DNA of 64,000 bases from Candidatus Saccharimonadota bacterium (lineage in GTDB: Bacteria > Patescibacteriota > Saccharimonadia > Saccharimonadales > Saccharimonadaceae). Shown piece by piece: positions 45,276-53,738 of this stretch. Position numbers and translations under genes: made by a program. The DNA is taken from NCBI GenBank assembly GCA_017511205.1, contig JAFWLE010000009.1, forward strand, positions 1 through 64,000, read 5' to 3'. The notes under the pieces are model-generated. The model searched no databases. It saw only the letters and a program-made list of their open reading frames with translations, and had not been told where the DNA came from. Within the stretch, counting starts at the first letter, position 1. Every line of letters begins with the position of its first letter.

Positions 45276-46793
45276 CTAAGCCTCGCTCCGTTTTATTACC
45301 TTCTTCACCGCCCGCTTAATCTCGCCCATTTCTCGACGATAGAAAAACAGTGACACCATTATTATCAATATAATCATAGCTGCCGCATAAACCACGGCGT
45401 GTACCAGCCAATTCCCCACCGACAAATCGTTTAGCGGATAAAGCCACGCGCATAAAGCCACACACCCCAGGCTCATCAAACCAAAAATCAACAATTTTTT
45501 GAAGAATTTTCCCATGGGTCTTCCAATCAAATCCTTCCAAGCGTATACTACATGATACATCGTCCGATATGTCATCGCCGCAAGAGTCCCAATTGCAATC
45601 CCCACAAGTCCCAACGGAAAGACCAGAATCACTGACAGTATAATATTAATTGCCGCTTCGATGATAGCGTGTTTTCTAACCACTTTAAACTTATTTGCCA
45701 CATAAGCCAAGTTTACAAACGGCTCCTTTAAACAAAACATCGCTTCCGCAAGCAGTATCAAAATTCCAAACACCGGTTGATTATAATTCGCGTCGTTTAC
45801 ATTTGATGTATAAAGTAGCACAAATGGCGTAATTAAAAGCCCCCCCACTGTGAATAGAAAGCTTGTTAAAACAAATGTCATATATTCATAAAAATCAAAC
45901 AATCTATTTAGTTCCTTCTCATTTTTTTTCGCATATAAATGTCCCATCGTCGGTGTAATCCCAGATGAAAAAGACTGAATCAGCTGTTTTAAATGTCCTG
46001 TTACAAATACATATACGCTATAGATAGAAACCGTTTTAAGCCCCGCAAACAACGTCAGCACCACCACATCCGTATTATTATGCACAAAAGTCGCGAGGCT
46101 CACTCCCAGCCCATCCCACCGACTTTTTAGAAGTGCCTTATCCGGCTTAACCTCTTTTTTAATATCTAAATGTTTCCCCACCGCCAAATAATAAATCACC
46201 GGCTGCAACAAAAAGACCAAAGCACTAATCAGCTCCATAAAATGCAAATTCGGCCACACATTTTTCATAATTACAAATGCCAAAATATTCAAAACCACCA
46301 CAACTATTTGCGTGAAAGAAACAATGTATACTTTTTTATCTGCCTGTAAAAGTAACCTCAAGGAAATCGAAAAAGCATATCTCACAAAAGTATTAATCGC
46401 TAGTATCAAAGTCATCGTAGCAATATACTCAAACGAAAAACTACTTTTCGTAAAAATCGGATATAAAACTGCAAGAGCCAGAGCATATAAAATAAAAAAT
46501 CCCGCTAGTTTATTATAAAATCTTCTCGTCGTCATCACTACCTGACTAACCTTTTCCATATCTCTCTCAGCTAAAGGTTTATAAAGATTAGCTAGTACTA
46601 CCGCCGAAAGCCCACCTTCAAATAATGCCATATAGTTCAAAAACTGCGTCAGGGATGATATCAGCCCATTCGCTTCTGAGCCAAACGTCGTTAAAATGAT
46701 CCTCGGAATAATAAATCCACTGATGATCGTCGCGATTTGTAAACAAATGCTTGCAAAGACGTTCATCATCGTCACGGATTTATTTTTGCGCAT
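45276..46793 (-). CDS. Wzx-like polysaccharide flippase
   Basis: A 505-residue protein with about 12-14 membrane helices and the MATE/MOP flippase pattern (FASICLQIATIISGFIIPRIIL; YMALFEGGLSAVVLANLY). It moves lipid-linked repeat units across the membrane. It is last in a minus-strand operon and overlaps the Wzy-like gene by 14 nt. The presence of a Wzx-type route next to the ABC exporter downstream implies two polymers or two assembly routes. Confidence 0.8.
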   Translation of the reverse strand: MRKNKSVTMMNVFASICLQIATIISGFIIPRIILTTFGSEANGLISSLTQFLNYMALFEGGLSAVVLANLYKPLAERDMEKVSQVVMTTRRFYNKLAGFFILYALALAVLYPIFTKSSFSFEYIATMTLILAINTFVRYAFSISLRLLLQADKKVYIVSFTQIVVVVLNILAFVIMKNVWPNLHFMELISALVFLLQPVIYYLAVGKHLDIKKEVKPDKALLKSRWDGLGVSLATFVHNNTDVVVLTLFAGLKTVSIYSVYVFVTGHLKQLIQSFSSGITPTMGHLYAKKNEKELNRLFDFYEYMTFVLTSFLFTVGGLLITPFVLLYTSNVNDANYNQPVFGILILLAEAMFCLKEPFVNLAYVANKFKVVRKHAIIEAAINIILSVILVFPLGLVGIAIGTLAAMTYRTMYHVVYAWKDLIGRPMGKFFKKLLIFGLMSLGCVALCAWLYPLNDLSVGNWLVHAVVYAAAMIILIIMVSLFFYRREMGEIKRAVKKVIKRSEA

Positions 46794-47973
46794 ACTTCTG
46801 ACCTCCGCCTAGTTTCGTTAGACCAATCGTCGGATAAAGCATCAGAAAATAATTAAATGTCAGCTCAATCATCCTCGGACTTAACATTGAATAACACGCT
46901 ATTACTATCAAGATAAATTGCAATTCCTCATTTTTATCTTCTACCGCCTTCTTACCTAACAAATATTGCATTGCCAGAAAAATTCCTAAAACTATTATTC
47001 CGTAATTAAGCATCAAACGAACGTAAACGTTATCAACTGCATTAAATTCCGAAGACTCTACTTCACCGTTATAAACTTCCGAAATCCCCACCCACTTAAT
47101 CGGCCGGCCAAATATCGACTCCGGATATTCCCTTTCGGCTTTGCTCATTAGTGACAATCTACCAGAAGACACATCATTGAGCTTACTCATTATCGGCGAT
47201 TCTTTATCATAAGTGTAAACCGCAACTATTGAGACTATCGCCACTATAAAAACTATATATTTTGCTAAGAATGCCAAAATTTTTCCATACTTTAATCGTG
47301 GCCACACCCTTCTCAAACCAAAATAGCTTACCACTAAAACAATGCATATTGGTTCAAACCTAGTATCAGTCAAAAGGAATGAAAGCAGAGCTAGTAGCAA
47401 GAATCCCAAAAACTCATACCATCTTGCTTTCTTCCATCTTAGATAAAACCACCCACAAGCAATGCTAAATAAAAAGATTCCGAGATACGTTGCATATCTA
47501 AATCCTAAGCTATGTCGCATCACGTCATTTTCAGAACGCCCATATATTCGATCTGGAGTTATACCTAGGAGAAATAGCAAAACGAAAAGCCCCACAATCA
47601 CCAGCTCACAAATTAGCACGTATTTTAGCACTCTTCTAAAATCTGTCCCATACGCCGCCACTATCATAATAAAAACCCATAACAAATTCCTATTCTCCGA
47701 AAAAATCGAAGCCACTAGAATCGCCAAAAAAATTGCCACAGTTACCCATAATCTCTTTTTTGAATAACTCTTCAAATCAAATACCAAAATTTTAAAAATC
47801 ATGCTAGCTAGAATCAAATACCTCACCGCCCTTAAAGGCATTATATCCATCGCATCAGAATAAACGAAATAAGACATTAGAATGTTAACCGTTATAAACG
47901 ACACTACCCCCACAATATATAAGTTTTCTCTAAAAAGAGGCGTCCTATCTAAAAACTTCTTCAACTTACGCAT
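46780..47973 (-). CDS. Wzy-like O-antigen/capsule polymerase
   Basis: A 397-residue protein with about 10-12 membrane helices and one large periplasmic-type loop around residue 270-310 (YDKESPIMSKLNDVSSGRLSLMSKAEREY). The helix layout and neighbours (Wzx, TagF-like) identify it as a polymerase candidate; sequence conservation is low in this class. It overlaps both flanking genes. Confidence 0.65.
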   Translation of the reverse strand: MRKLKKFLDRTPLFRENLYIVGVVSFITVNILMSYFVYSDAMDIMPLRAVRYLILASMIFKILVFDLKSYSKKRLWVTVAIFLAILVASIFSENRNLLWVFIMIVAAYGTDFRRVLKYVLICELVIVGLFVLLFLLGITPDRIYGRSENDVMRHSLGFRYATYLGIFLFSIACGWFYLRWKKARWYEFLGFLLLALLSFLLTDTRFEPICIVLVVSYFGLRRVWPRLKYGKILAFLAKYIVFIVAIVSIVAVYTYDKESPIMSKLNDVSSGRLSLMSKAEREYPESIFGRPIKWVGISEVYNGEVESSEFNAVDNVYVRLMLNYGIIVLGIFLAMQYLLGKKAVEDKNEELQFILIVIACYSMLSPRMIELTFNYFLMLYPTIGLTKLGGGQKYAQK

Positions 47974-49168
47974 CTAGTTTCTCCATGATTATTCGTACTA
48001 CTTTTTCAGTCGAATCCTTTGGCTCATTCAACCCAACTTTTTCAAAATATTTTTCTAGATTTTTTTCATACGTTTTTTTGTCAAAATTCTCTATTACTTT
48101 TATTAATTCCCCATTATTTCTCGCGATTGGAAACGGCAAATCTTTTAGTCTCACACAAAAACCTCTTTCTTTTTCGTATTCAGCTTCGTCAAAAGCAAAA
48201 CAAAAAGTCGGATGTCTCAGAACCGCCGAATCAAACATTGCGCTGGAATAATCACTAATAAATACATCCGCCGCTGCAATTAACTCTTGCATGTCACCAT
48301 AAGCATTTCCGTCTAGCACATCCTCATCAAACTTAACTTCTTTGCATTCTATTTCATTTACTGGATGCAATCTCATTGCCATTTTGAATTCTCCCCCCAT
48401 CTTTTTTTCTAATGCATCTATTACACCTTCTACGTTTATATCAAAATCCGTCTCCTTCATCTTTTTTCGCATTGTCGGAGCATATACCACCAATTTAGTC
48501 TTTTCGTCTAATTTATAAAAATCTCGCACTTTTTTACGCGAATCCTTTTCATTATTCATCAAAAAAGCCATTTTCGGTAATCCACTTTTTAGAATTTCAC
48601 CTTCATACTTATTCCCTTTTCTAAAAGCATTTGAGAGCCAATCACTATTCGAAAGCCAAAGATCTACCACCTTTGCTGTATGTTTCAAGCGTGCTAATTC
48701 CACTATCGAAATTTTTTCTTTCGTTTCAAATCCAATCTTTTTAAATCCTAACCCCCCGTGCCAAGTCTCCAAAAAAAATTGATCTCTTTTTCGTTTAAAC
48801 ACCCAACATGGTTGATAATGCGAATCCACCCACACTTTTGCCGTTGCCAGTTCTCTCATCATTTCTCGCGAATGCCGTCTCACCTGTCGCACATATTTCG
48901 GCAAACCTTCCAATTTATTTTTATCATAAATCCAAATTTGTTTAACTTCCGGATGTTCTTCATGAAGTTCCATCGAAATATACTTCGGATTATCTCCATA
49001 TCTTTTCCCACTAAAACATGAAAAAACTACTTTCTTTTCTAATGGAAACTTCCAATAATAATGAAAAACCATCCACCCGTAAACAACTTTTAAAGGTGAC
49101 AAAATCATGGAGACAAAATCTCGCACTTTTTTCATACCTTTCATTATATCTAATTCAACCCTTTCCAT
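47966..49168 (-). CDS. CDP-glycerol/ribitol polyol-phosphate transferase (TagF/TagB-like)
   Basis: A 400-residue membrane-associated transferase. Family features include ETWHGG near residue 150, LVVYAPTMRKK, the MRLHPV segment, and ISDYSSAMFDSAVL close to the C-terminus. It adds polyol phosphate units to a teichoic-acid-type chain. The start was set at ATG 49168; an in-frame ATG at 49135 is also possible. It lies 8 nt after the GDPD-like gene. Confidence 0.8.
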   Translation of the reverse strand: MERVELDIMKGMKKVRDFVSMILSPLKVVYGWMVFHYYWKFPLEKKVVFSCFSGKRYGDNPKYISMELHEEHPEVKQIWIYDKNKLEGLPKYVRQVRRHSREMMRELATAKVWVDSHYQPCWVFKRKRDQFFLETWHGGLGFKKIGFETKEKISIVELARLKHTAKVVDLWLSNSDWLSNAFRKGNKYEGEILKSGLPKMAFLMNNEKDSRKKVRDFYKLDEKTKLVVYAPTMRKKMKETDFDINVEGVIDALEKKMGGEFKMAMRLHPVNEIECKEVKFDEDVLDGNAYGDMQELIAAADVFISDYSSAMFDSAVLRHPTFCFAFDEAEYEKERGFCVRLKDLPFPIARNNGELIKVIENFDKKTYEKNLEKYFEKVGLNEPKDSTEKVVRIIMEKLDA

Positions 49169-49175
49169 CAACCTA

Positions 49176-50060
49176 TTACACTAAGGAATCGGTCCCCACC
49201 ATATCAACTTCCTTTAGAAGCTCCTTGGCCCTTTCCTCATCGTTTTCAGTAAAAACATAGACTATCAATCCATTATTCCTGAAAAACTGGATAATATCTC
49301 TTTCCTTTTCATATGTTTCTTCTAGGGTTGAAACACTCGTCACTCTATTTTTCCGACAATAATCCAAAAATTCCTCCGGCGTATCAATTCTCTCATCTAA
49401 TCTATTCTCTTCAGCTGGCCAGTATAGATTATATAGTTTAAAGTTATACATACTTCTCGCAGTTTTCACCATATCAGTATTATGCCCGCCCACAATCATC
49501 CGATCCAGAATTGATGAATCTTCTGTAATTCCTAATATTTCTTTATAAGCCTTTCTCAGATATAAAGCTTTTTTCTTCCCAAAATCCAGCATCATATAAG
49601 TGTCAGGATTTTCCTTCATAAAATCAACTAGATCCTTAAAATCTAATGGCGTATACCGTTCCTCAATCATCGTCCCCATGAATTGGTCGTAAGTCATTCC
49701 ATTGCTATACGAATCTAAATCCAGACCAATCATTTCCGCATAATCCGTTTCCGACCATCCGTTAGTTAAAACCAATTTATCGTCAGCCGTCAGCCTCACG
49801 TCCACTTCATAAAACTTAGCTCCTAAGTTTTTCGATTTTTCTAGAGCCTCTTTGCTATTCGTATATACATATTCATCAATACCACCTAAAGCATGCATAA
49901 TATAATCATTCTTAGACACTGCACTTTTGTATTCACTTACCACCGCTTCTTGCTTTTCTTTTTCTGCCTTTTCGTCTATTTTAATTTTCACAAAAGAAAT
50001 CACAAGTAGTATTATCAAAAACCCCAGACAAAATTTCAAAATATAATCACTTTTTTTCAT
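49176..50060 (-). CDS. Membrane-anchored GDPD/PI-PLC-like protein with altered active site
   Basis: A 294-residue protein with an N-terminal membrane helix (7-26) and an external TIM-barrel domain. It has HALGG where glycerophosphodiesterases have HRG, then FYEVDVRLTADDKLVLTNGW; the usual second catalytic His-Asp position reads Asn-Gly. Possible metal ligands remain (YEVDV). It may cut or bind a glycerophosphate link in the polymer, or be non-catalytic. Overlaps the epimerase gene by 4 nt (ATGA). Confidence 0.65.
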   Translation of the reverse strand: MKKSDYILKFCLGFLIILLVISFVKIKIDEKAEKEKQEAVVSEYKSAVSKNDYIMHALGGIDEYVYTNSKEALEKSKNLGAKFYEVDVRLTADDKLVLTNGWSETDYAEMIGLDLDSYSNGMTYDQFMGTMIEERYTPLDFKDLVDFMKENPDTYMMLDFGKKKALYLRKAYKEILGITEDSSILDRMIVGGHNTDMVKTARSMYNFKLYNLYWPAEENRLDERIDTPEEFLDYCRKNRVTSVSTLEETYEKERDIIQFFRNNGLIVYVFTENDEERAKELLKEVDMVGTDSLV

Positions 50061-51073
50061 CCTCTAAAAAACTCCACAGTCCTTTTTACCCCATCCTCAA
50101 GTCCTACTGAAGGTTTCCACCCCAAACTCTCAATTTTTTTTGTATCAAGCTTTGTTCTCGCAAATTTTACGTATGCTCCATCATCATTTTCTGGTTGAAC
50201 CACAAGTTTTAAATCATACCATTTTACCAAGTTATCCGCTAGTTCGCGAATCGAAATTTCTTCAGTCTCGTTTGCAATATTAAAAATCTGATTAGCATCC
50301 GCCACGGTCAGAAGTAAAAGCCCTGCTATCGCATCCGCCACATAACAAAACGCCCTTTTCGCTTCACCCTTACTTTTTAACATAATGTCTTCTTTTCTTA
50401 CGGCTCTTCCTAGTAGATCCGCCATCACTCTTCCGTCATTCTGGATTTTCATCATCGGTCCATACGCGTGCGCCAATCTCGCAATTTCAAATTTAATCCC
50501 ATATTGGTGAGCATAAGATATTATTAAATTCTCCGCCATCCGCTTACTTTCAGGATAGCATGACCTCAGTTCCGTTTGGTCTATCACTCCAGCATCCGTT
50601 TCCGCCACTGGACTTTTTTCCACTGCACCATATACTTCCCTTGTTGATATAAAAATTACCTTCGCCCTTTTTTCTTTAGCTAAATCTAGTATGTTTTTTG
50701 TTCCAAACACATTTGCTTCAATTACTCCCACCGGATTTTCTTTAAATGTTTCCGGATCAGCCCTCCCTGCTGCATGCAGTATTATATCAACCGGTTGGGA
50801 TACTTCTATCTTTTCACACACATCCTGCACCAACAAATCTACATCTTCACGCTTCCCAAATTCCTTTTCCAAAACTTCGCCCTTCCTAGCTAATGCAATC
50901 ACTTTTATGCGGTAGTCTTTTTCATCATTTAGATAAAGAAACGCTGCAATATAATAATATGCCAGCATCCCCAGTGCTCCGGTCACTAGAATAGTTTTTT
51001 CCTTCAAACTAGAAAAATCATATTCATTGCAGATTTTTTTTAGGTCTTCTTGAATAATTCTATTCTTATACAT
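50057..51073 (-). CDS. NAD-dependent epimerase/dehydratase (extended SDR)
   Basis: A 338-residue SDR. Cofactor loop TGALGMLAYYY near residue 29, catalytic YPESK (with Tyr-x-x-x-Lys), and RPLAHAYGPM-like segment are visible. It probably makes a nucleotide sugar or polyol precursor; its specificity is unknown. ATG 51073 overlaps the cytidylyltransferase gene by 8 nt, supporting a joint step with that enzyme. Confidence 0.8.
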   Translation of the reverse strand: MYKNRIIQEDLKKICNEYDFSSLKEKTILVTGALGMLAYYYIAAFLYLNDEKDYRIKVIALARKGEVLEKEFGKREDVDLLVQDVCEKIEVSQPVDIILHAAGRADPETFKENPVGVIEANVFGTKNILDLAKEKRAKVIFISTREVYGAVEKSPVAETDAGVIDQTELRSCYPESKRMAENLIISYAHQYGIKFEIARLAHAYGPMMKIQNDGRVMADLLGRAVRKEDIMLKSKGEAKRAFCYVADAIAGLLLLTVADANQIFNIANETEEISIRELADNLVKWYDLKLVVQPENDDGAYVKFARTKLDTKKIESLGWKPSVGLEDGVKRTVEFFRG

Positions 51074-51779
51074 CTTCTTTTCTCTTTTTATAAATCGATT
51101 CTGCAAGCGCCATGTCCTTTGGCGTAGTTATTTTGATATTATCATAATCTGTCATCACTACCGCCAAATCTTGATTATACTTATACATCAGAGTACAAGA
51201 GTCAATCGAATCATGAATTCCCTCCGCTAAAGTCTTTTCGTGTGCCGCTAAAAGATCCTTCAAATAAAAACTCTGCGGAGCCTTAGCTACCAGCGATCTA
51301 TCTCTCACTGGTATCTCTTTTACCTTCCCTTCTCCATCAGTTACCAAAAACGTTTCTGTCGTTTTTACACAAGAAATCGCATTACCATGCTTTTTCACGC
51401 AAGCTATATTATCACTAATCAACTTCTCATCAATAAACGGTCTCACTCCATCATGAACTAATACAATATCTTCGTCGCTCTCAGATAATTCTTTCGCCGC
51501 CAAAAGTCCGTGATAGATCGATTCTTGGCCCGTCTCGCCGCCCACTACTAATTTTTCAACTTTCGAAATATTATATTCAGTTAATAATCTCCTAGTTCTT
51601 TCCAAGTAACCGTCCTTCATCACCAGCACAATTTTTTCAATCTCATCATGGCTTTGAAAATTTCTCAAAGTATGAATCAAAATTGGCACGCCTTCAATTT
51701 CCAAAAATTGCTTCGGCGTCCCATCCTTAGTCTGCATTCTACTACCAATTCCCCCTGCGAAAATCACTGCGATGTTCAA
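51066..51779 (-). CDS. IspD/TarI-type cytidylyltransferase
   Basis: A 237-residue enzyme: AVIFAGGIGSRM, GTPKQFLEI, VHDGVRPFI and the later TTPKDMALAE match the IspD/TarI family that makes CDP-methylerythritol or CDP-ribitol. Neighbours (LicD, epimerase, polyol transferase) favour a CDP-polyol for the surface polymer. The TTG at 51779 is preferred (GGAG 6 nt upstream); a TTG at 51791 lacks a ribosome site. Promoter at 51807-51835. Confidence 0.8.
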   Translation of the reverse strand: MNIAVIFAGGIGSRMQTKDGTPKQFLEIEGVPILIHTLRNFQSHDEIEKIVLVMKDGYLERTRRLLTEYNISKVEKLVVGGETGQESIYHGLLAAKELSESDEDIVLVHDGVRPFIDEKLISDNIACVKKHGNAISCVKTTETFLVTDGEGKVKEIPVRDRSLVAKAPQSFYLKDLLAAHEKTLAEGIHDSIDSCTLMYKYNQDLAVVMTDYDNIKITTPKDMALAESIYKKRKEDV

Positions 51780-51806
51780 TTTCTTCTCCAAAATTATTAT
51801 TGATAT

Positions 51807-51835
51807 ATTATACCATATTCTCCCTAGAATTCCAA
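51807..51835 (-). promoter_or_regulatory. Internal promoter in the surface-polymer operon
   Basis: On the minus strand TTGGAA (51830-51835), 17 nt, TATAAT (51807-51812). The -35 lies inside the end of the licD gene, so the cytidylyltransferase and downstream genes can be transcribed separately. Confidence 0.65.
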
Positions 51836-52723
51836 TTCAAACACCGTATGTGTTTCCCGTTCATTCTTCGCTGGTATTTTTCTATAATCACCATACATCT
51901 GCTTCAAATATTTATCATATTCTTTGGGAATCAAAAATTGCTGACCCCCAAATTCATGTCTAACGCCCTCACAAAAATCTTCTCGTTTATACATCTCCCC
52001 AAAAAAATGTTTCCTCCCCACCGGCACTACCACTAGCTTCGATTTTTCATTTTTGCACATTTTATTCACCTTATCCCAAGTTTTTGCCCAACTTCTTTCC
52101 GTTCTCCACGCAAACAAAAAACCTAAGCTAATCTTTATTTTAAATATTCTTCTAATCTTTTTGTCCTCACCAGCCATTTCTAGAAACACTTTCCTCTTTC
52201 CGTAAAAATTCCGGCAAGAATTAATTAACCCAAAAGTCAAAGAAAGCATCCCCTGCACCCACCTCATTATTATGAAATTATAAGTATTTTCAATAATACA
52301 TAGCTCAATCGCAATGCCAGCATCCTCATTGCCTACGTCGTCTTTTGTTCTATAAATCGTCCCCTTCTTTCTCATTTTTGGTACAATCAAATCATAAGTT
52401 GGATTGGTATCAATACTCTGTAAATCGTATTTCTCACCTAGCTCTTTTTTGAAAACCTTTTTCAATTTTTCATAGTCTTTTCTTGGCATATCAATATCCA
52501 CATCATCGTCCCAAGGTATAAAACCATTATGTCGCACCGCACCCAAACAACTCCCGCCAGTTAAATGGTAATTAATCTGATTCTTCGTACAAACCTTATC
52601 AAAATCGCACACCATTTCTAGCAGAGTCTTTTGCAGTTTCTTCAAATCACTATCACTTAGTTTTTTTAACTTCTCATTTTTATTCTGCAACTGTTTAAAA
52701 ATATCCGTTGTTTTAAGCCCCAT
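51824..52723 (-). CDS. licD: LicD-family phosphotransferase
   Basis: A 299-residue enzyme: YHLTGGSCLGAVRHNGFIPWDDDVDIDM is the LicD core (metal-binding DDDVD). The family transfers phosphocholine or phosphoribitol onto surface sugars. With the CDP-polyol synthase next to it, a CDP-linked donor is likely. ATG 52723 overlaps the TGA of the upstream gene (TGATG), and GGAG precedes it. Confidence 0.85.
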   Translation of the reverse strand: MGLKTTDIFKQLQNKNEKLKKLSDSDLKKLQKTLLEMVCDFDKVCTKNQINYHLTGGSCLGAVRHNGFIPWDDDVDIDMPRKDYEKLKKVFKKELGEKYDLQSIDTNPTYDLIVPKMRKKGTIYRTKDDVGNEDAGIAIELCIIENTYNFIIMRWVQGMLSLTFGLINSCRNFYGKRKVFLEMAGEDKKIRRIFKIKISLGFLFAWRTERSWAKTWDKVNKMCKNEKSKLVVVPVGRKHFFGEMYKREDFCEGVRHEFGGQQFLIPKEYDKYLKQMYGDYRKIPAKNERETHTVFELEF

Positions 52724-53526
52724 CAGAAACTCTCCTCGTATTTTTTCCCGAAAAACTTCGCCTTTAAGAATCCTCCGCCCTTCTTGATCCAATTCACCGG
52801 CTCAATCGAAATCACTGGCACTTCTACATATTCTATATTATTTGTCCGCACAAACACATCTAATAATAATTCCGAAATCCGACCGTAAAACCTAGCGTGA
52901 AATCCTTCGTATTTTAAATCTATCTTTTTGGCACGCTTTTCTAGCTCGAATAGAATATCAAACAACCACTCCGAATACTCATCAAATATTTCTTCCTTCA
53001 TCACCATCATATTGAACATATGCGCCGTCTTTCTTTCATGCAATTTCAAAAACTCATCATAATATTTCGGATATTTTTCTTTTATAATCTCACACGTTAA
53101 ATCCAACGGCTCCTTGTGCATTGTATGCGCATAATGATCATATAGATCCTCTATCAAATAATTGCGTTTTCGCGGCAAAATTACATCTACTCCCTTTAGT
53201 AAGTTCTCTGCTTGTTGTTTAGTCAGCACCTTTTGCAAACGCTTTTCTGGTTTACCAAGTCTACACTTAGCCATCGAGAAATATCTTCTATAATGCACTA
53301 AGCCTTTGTAATCCGCTTTTAAATTTTTCCAAGCCCAGTACATCCCAGTTAATTCTGAATATCCGTCATTTTTCTTAGAAATATTATTTCCGTCATTATC
53401 ACTCTGGAAACTAGTCTTTTTACCATGAAAATCCACCCCCACTTCTAATGGTAAATATAAATCGTCTTTCGGCATCGCGTACTTTTTATGCGTCGCTACC
53501 ACAATTGTGATCTTCGATTCTTCCAC
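52723..53526 (-). CDS. DUF4422 glycosyltransferase-like protein
   Basis: A 267-residue protein of DUF4422, capsule-locus glycosyltransferase-like enzymes: ITIVVATHKKYAMP start, SELTGMYWAWKN, LVHYRRYF, ILPRKRNYLIEDLYDHY. It starts with GTG at 53526, exactly 6 nt after a minus-strand TATAAT (53533-53538), and is the first gene of the eight-gene operon running to 45276. Its N-terminal LPLEVG and YFS motifs fit a GT-A fold; sugar unknown. Confidence 0.8.
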   Translation of the reverse strand: MEESKITIVVATHKKYAMPKDDLYLPLEVGVDFHGKKTSFQSDNDGNNISKKNDGYSELTGMYWAWKNLKADYKGLVHYRRYFSMAKCRLGKPEKRLQKVLTKQQAENLLKGVDVILPRKRNYLIEDLYDHYAHTMHKEPLDLTCEIIKEKYPKYYDEFLKLHERKTAHMFNMMVMKEEIFDEYSEWLFDILFELEKRAKKIDLKYEGFHARFYGRISELLLDVFVRTNNIEYVEVPVISIEPVNWIKKGGGFLKAKFFGKKYEESF

Positions 53527-53565
53527 CCCTTTATTATATAATATAATTCAAAATTAAATACATCC

Positions 53566-53703
53566 TTGCCATACAATTCATTTATATTGAAGGATATTAA
53601 GGCAAAATCTATGATTTTGCCGCCGCAAGGGCGGAGCAATGTAATAAAATTTTTAATTTATCACATTGCGGAGCTCCTGAGATATAAATGAATTGTATGG
53701 CAA
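53566..53703. repeat. Structured repeat element, copy 2
   Basis: A 138-nt element. Outer arms 53566-53587 and 53682-53703 are perfect 22-bp inverted repeats, entirely different from copy 1. The core (53589-53637) matches copy 1 at 48 of 49 positions, the variable hairpin is AATGT/ACATT with ATAAA/TTTAT (also 30 nt), and GCGGAGCTCCTGA is identical. It sits between the divergent -10 boxes at 53533-53538 and 53727-53732. Confidence 0.85.
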
Positions 53704-53738
53704 AACATTATTCAATCTTATTATGTTATAATATATCT

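Noticed and set aside
52723-52725. Recoding of TGA (as in Gracilibacteria)
   Set aside because: TGA ends several genes at expected positions, for example the DUF4422 gene overlapping licD, so it acts as a stop.
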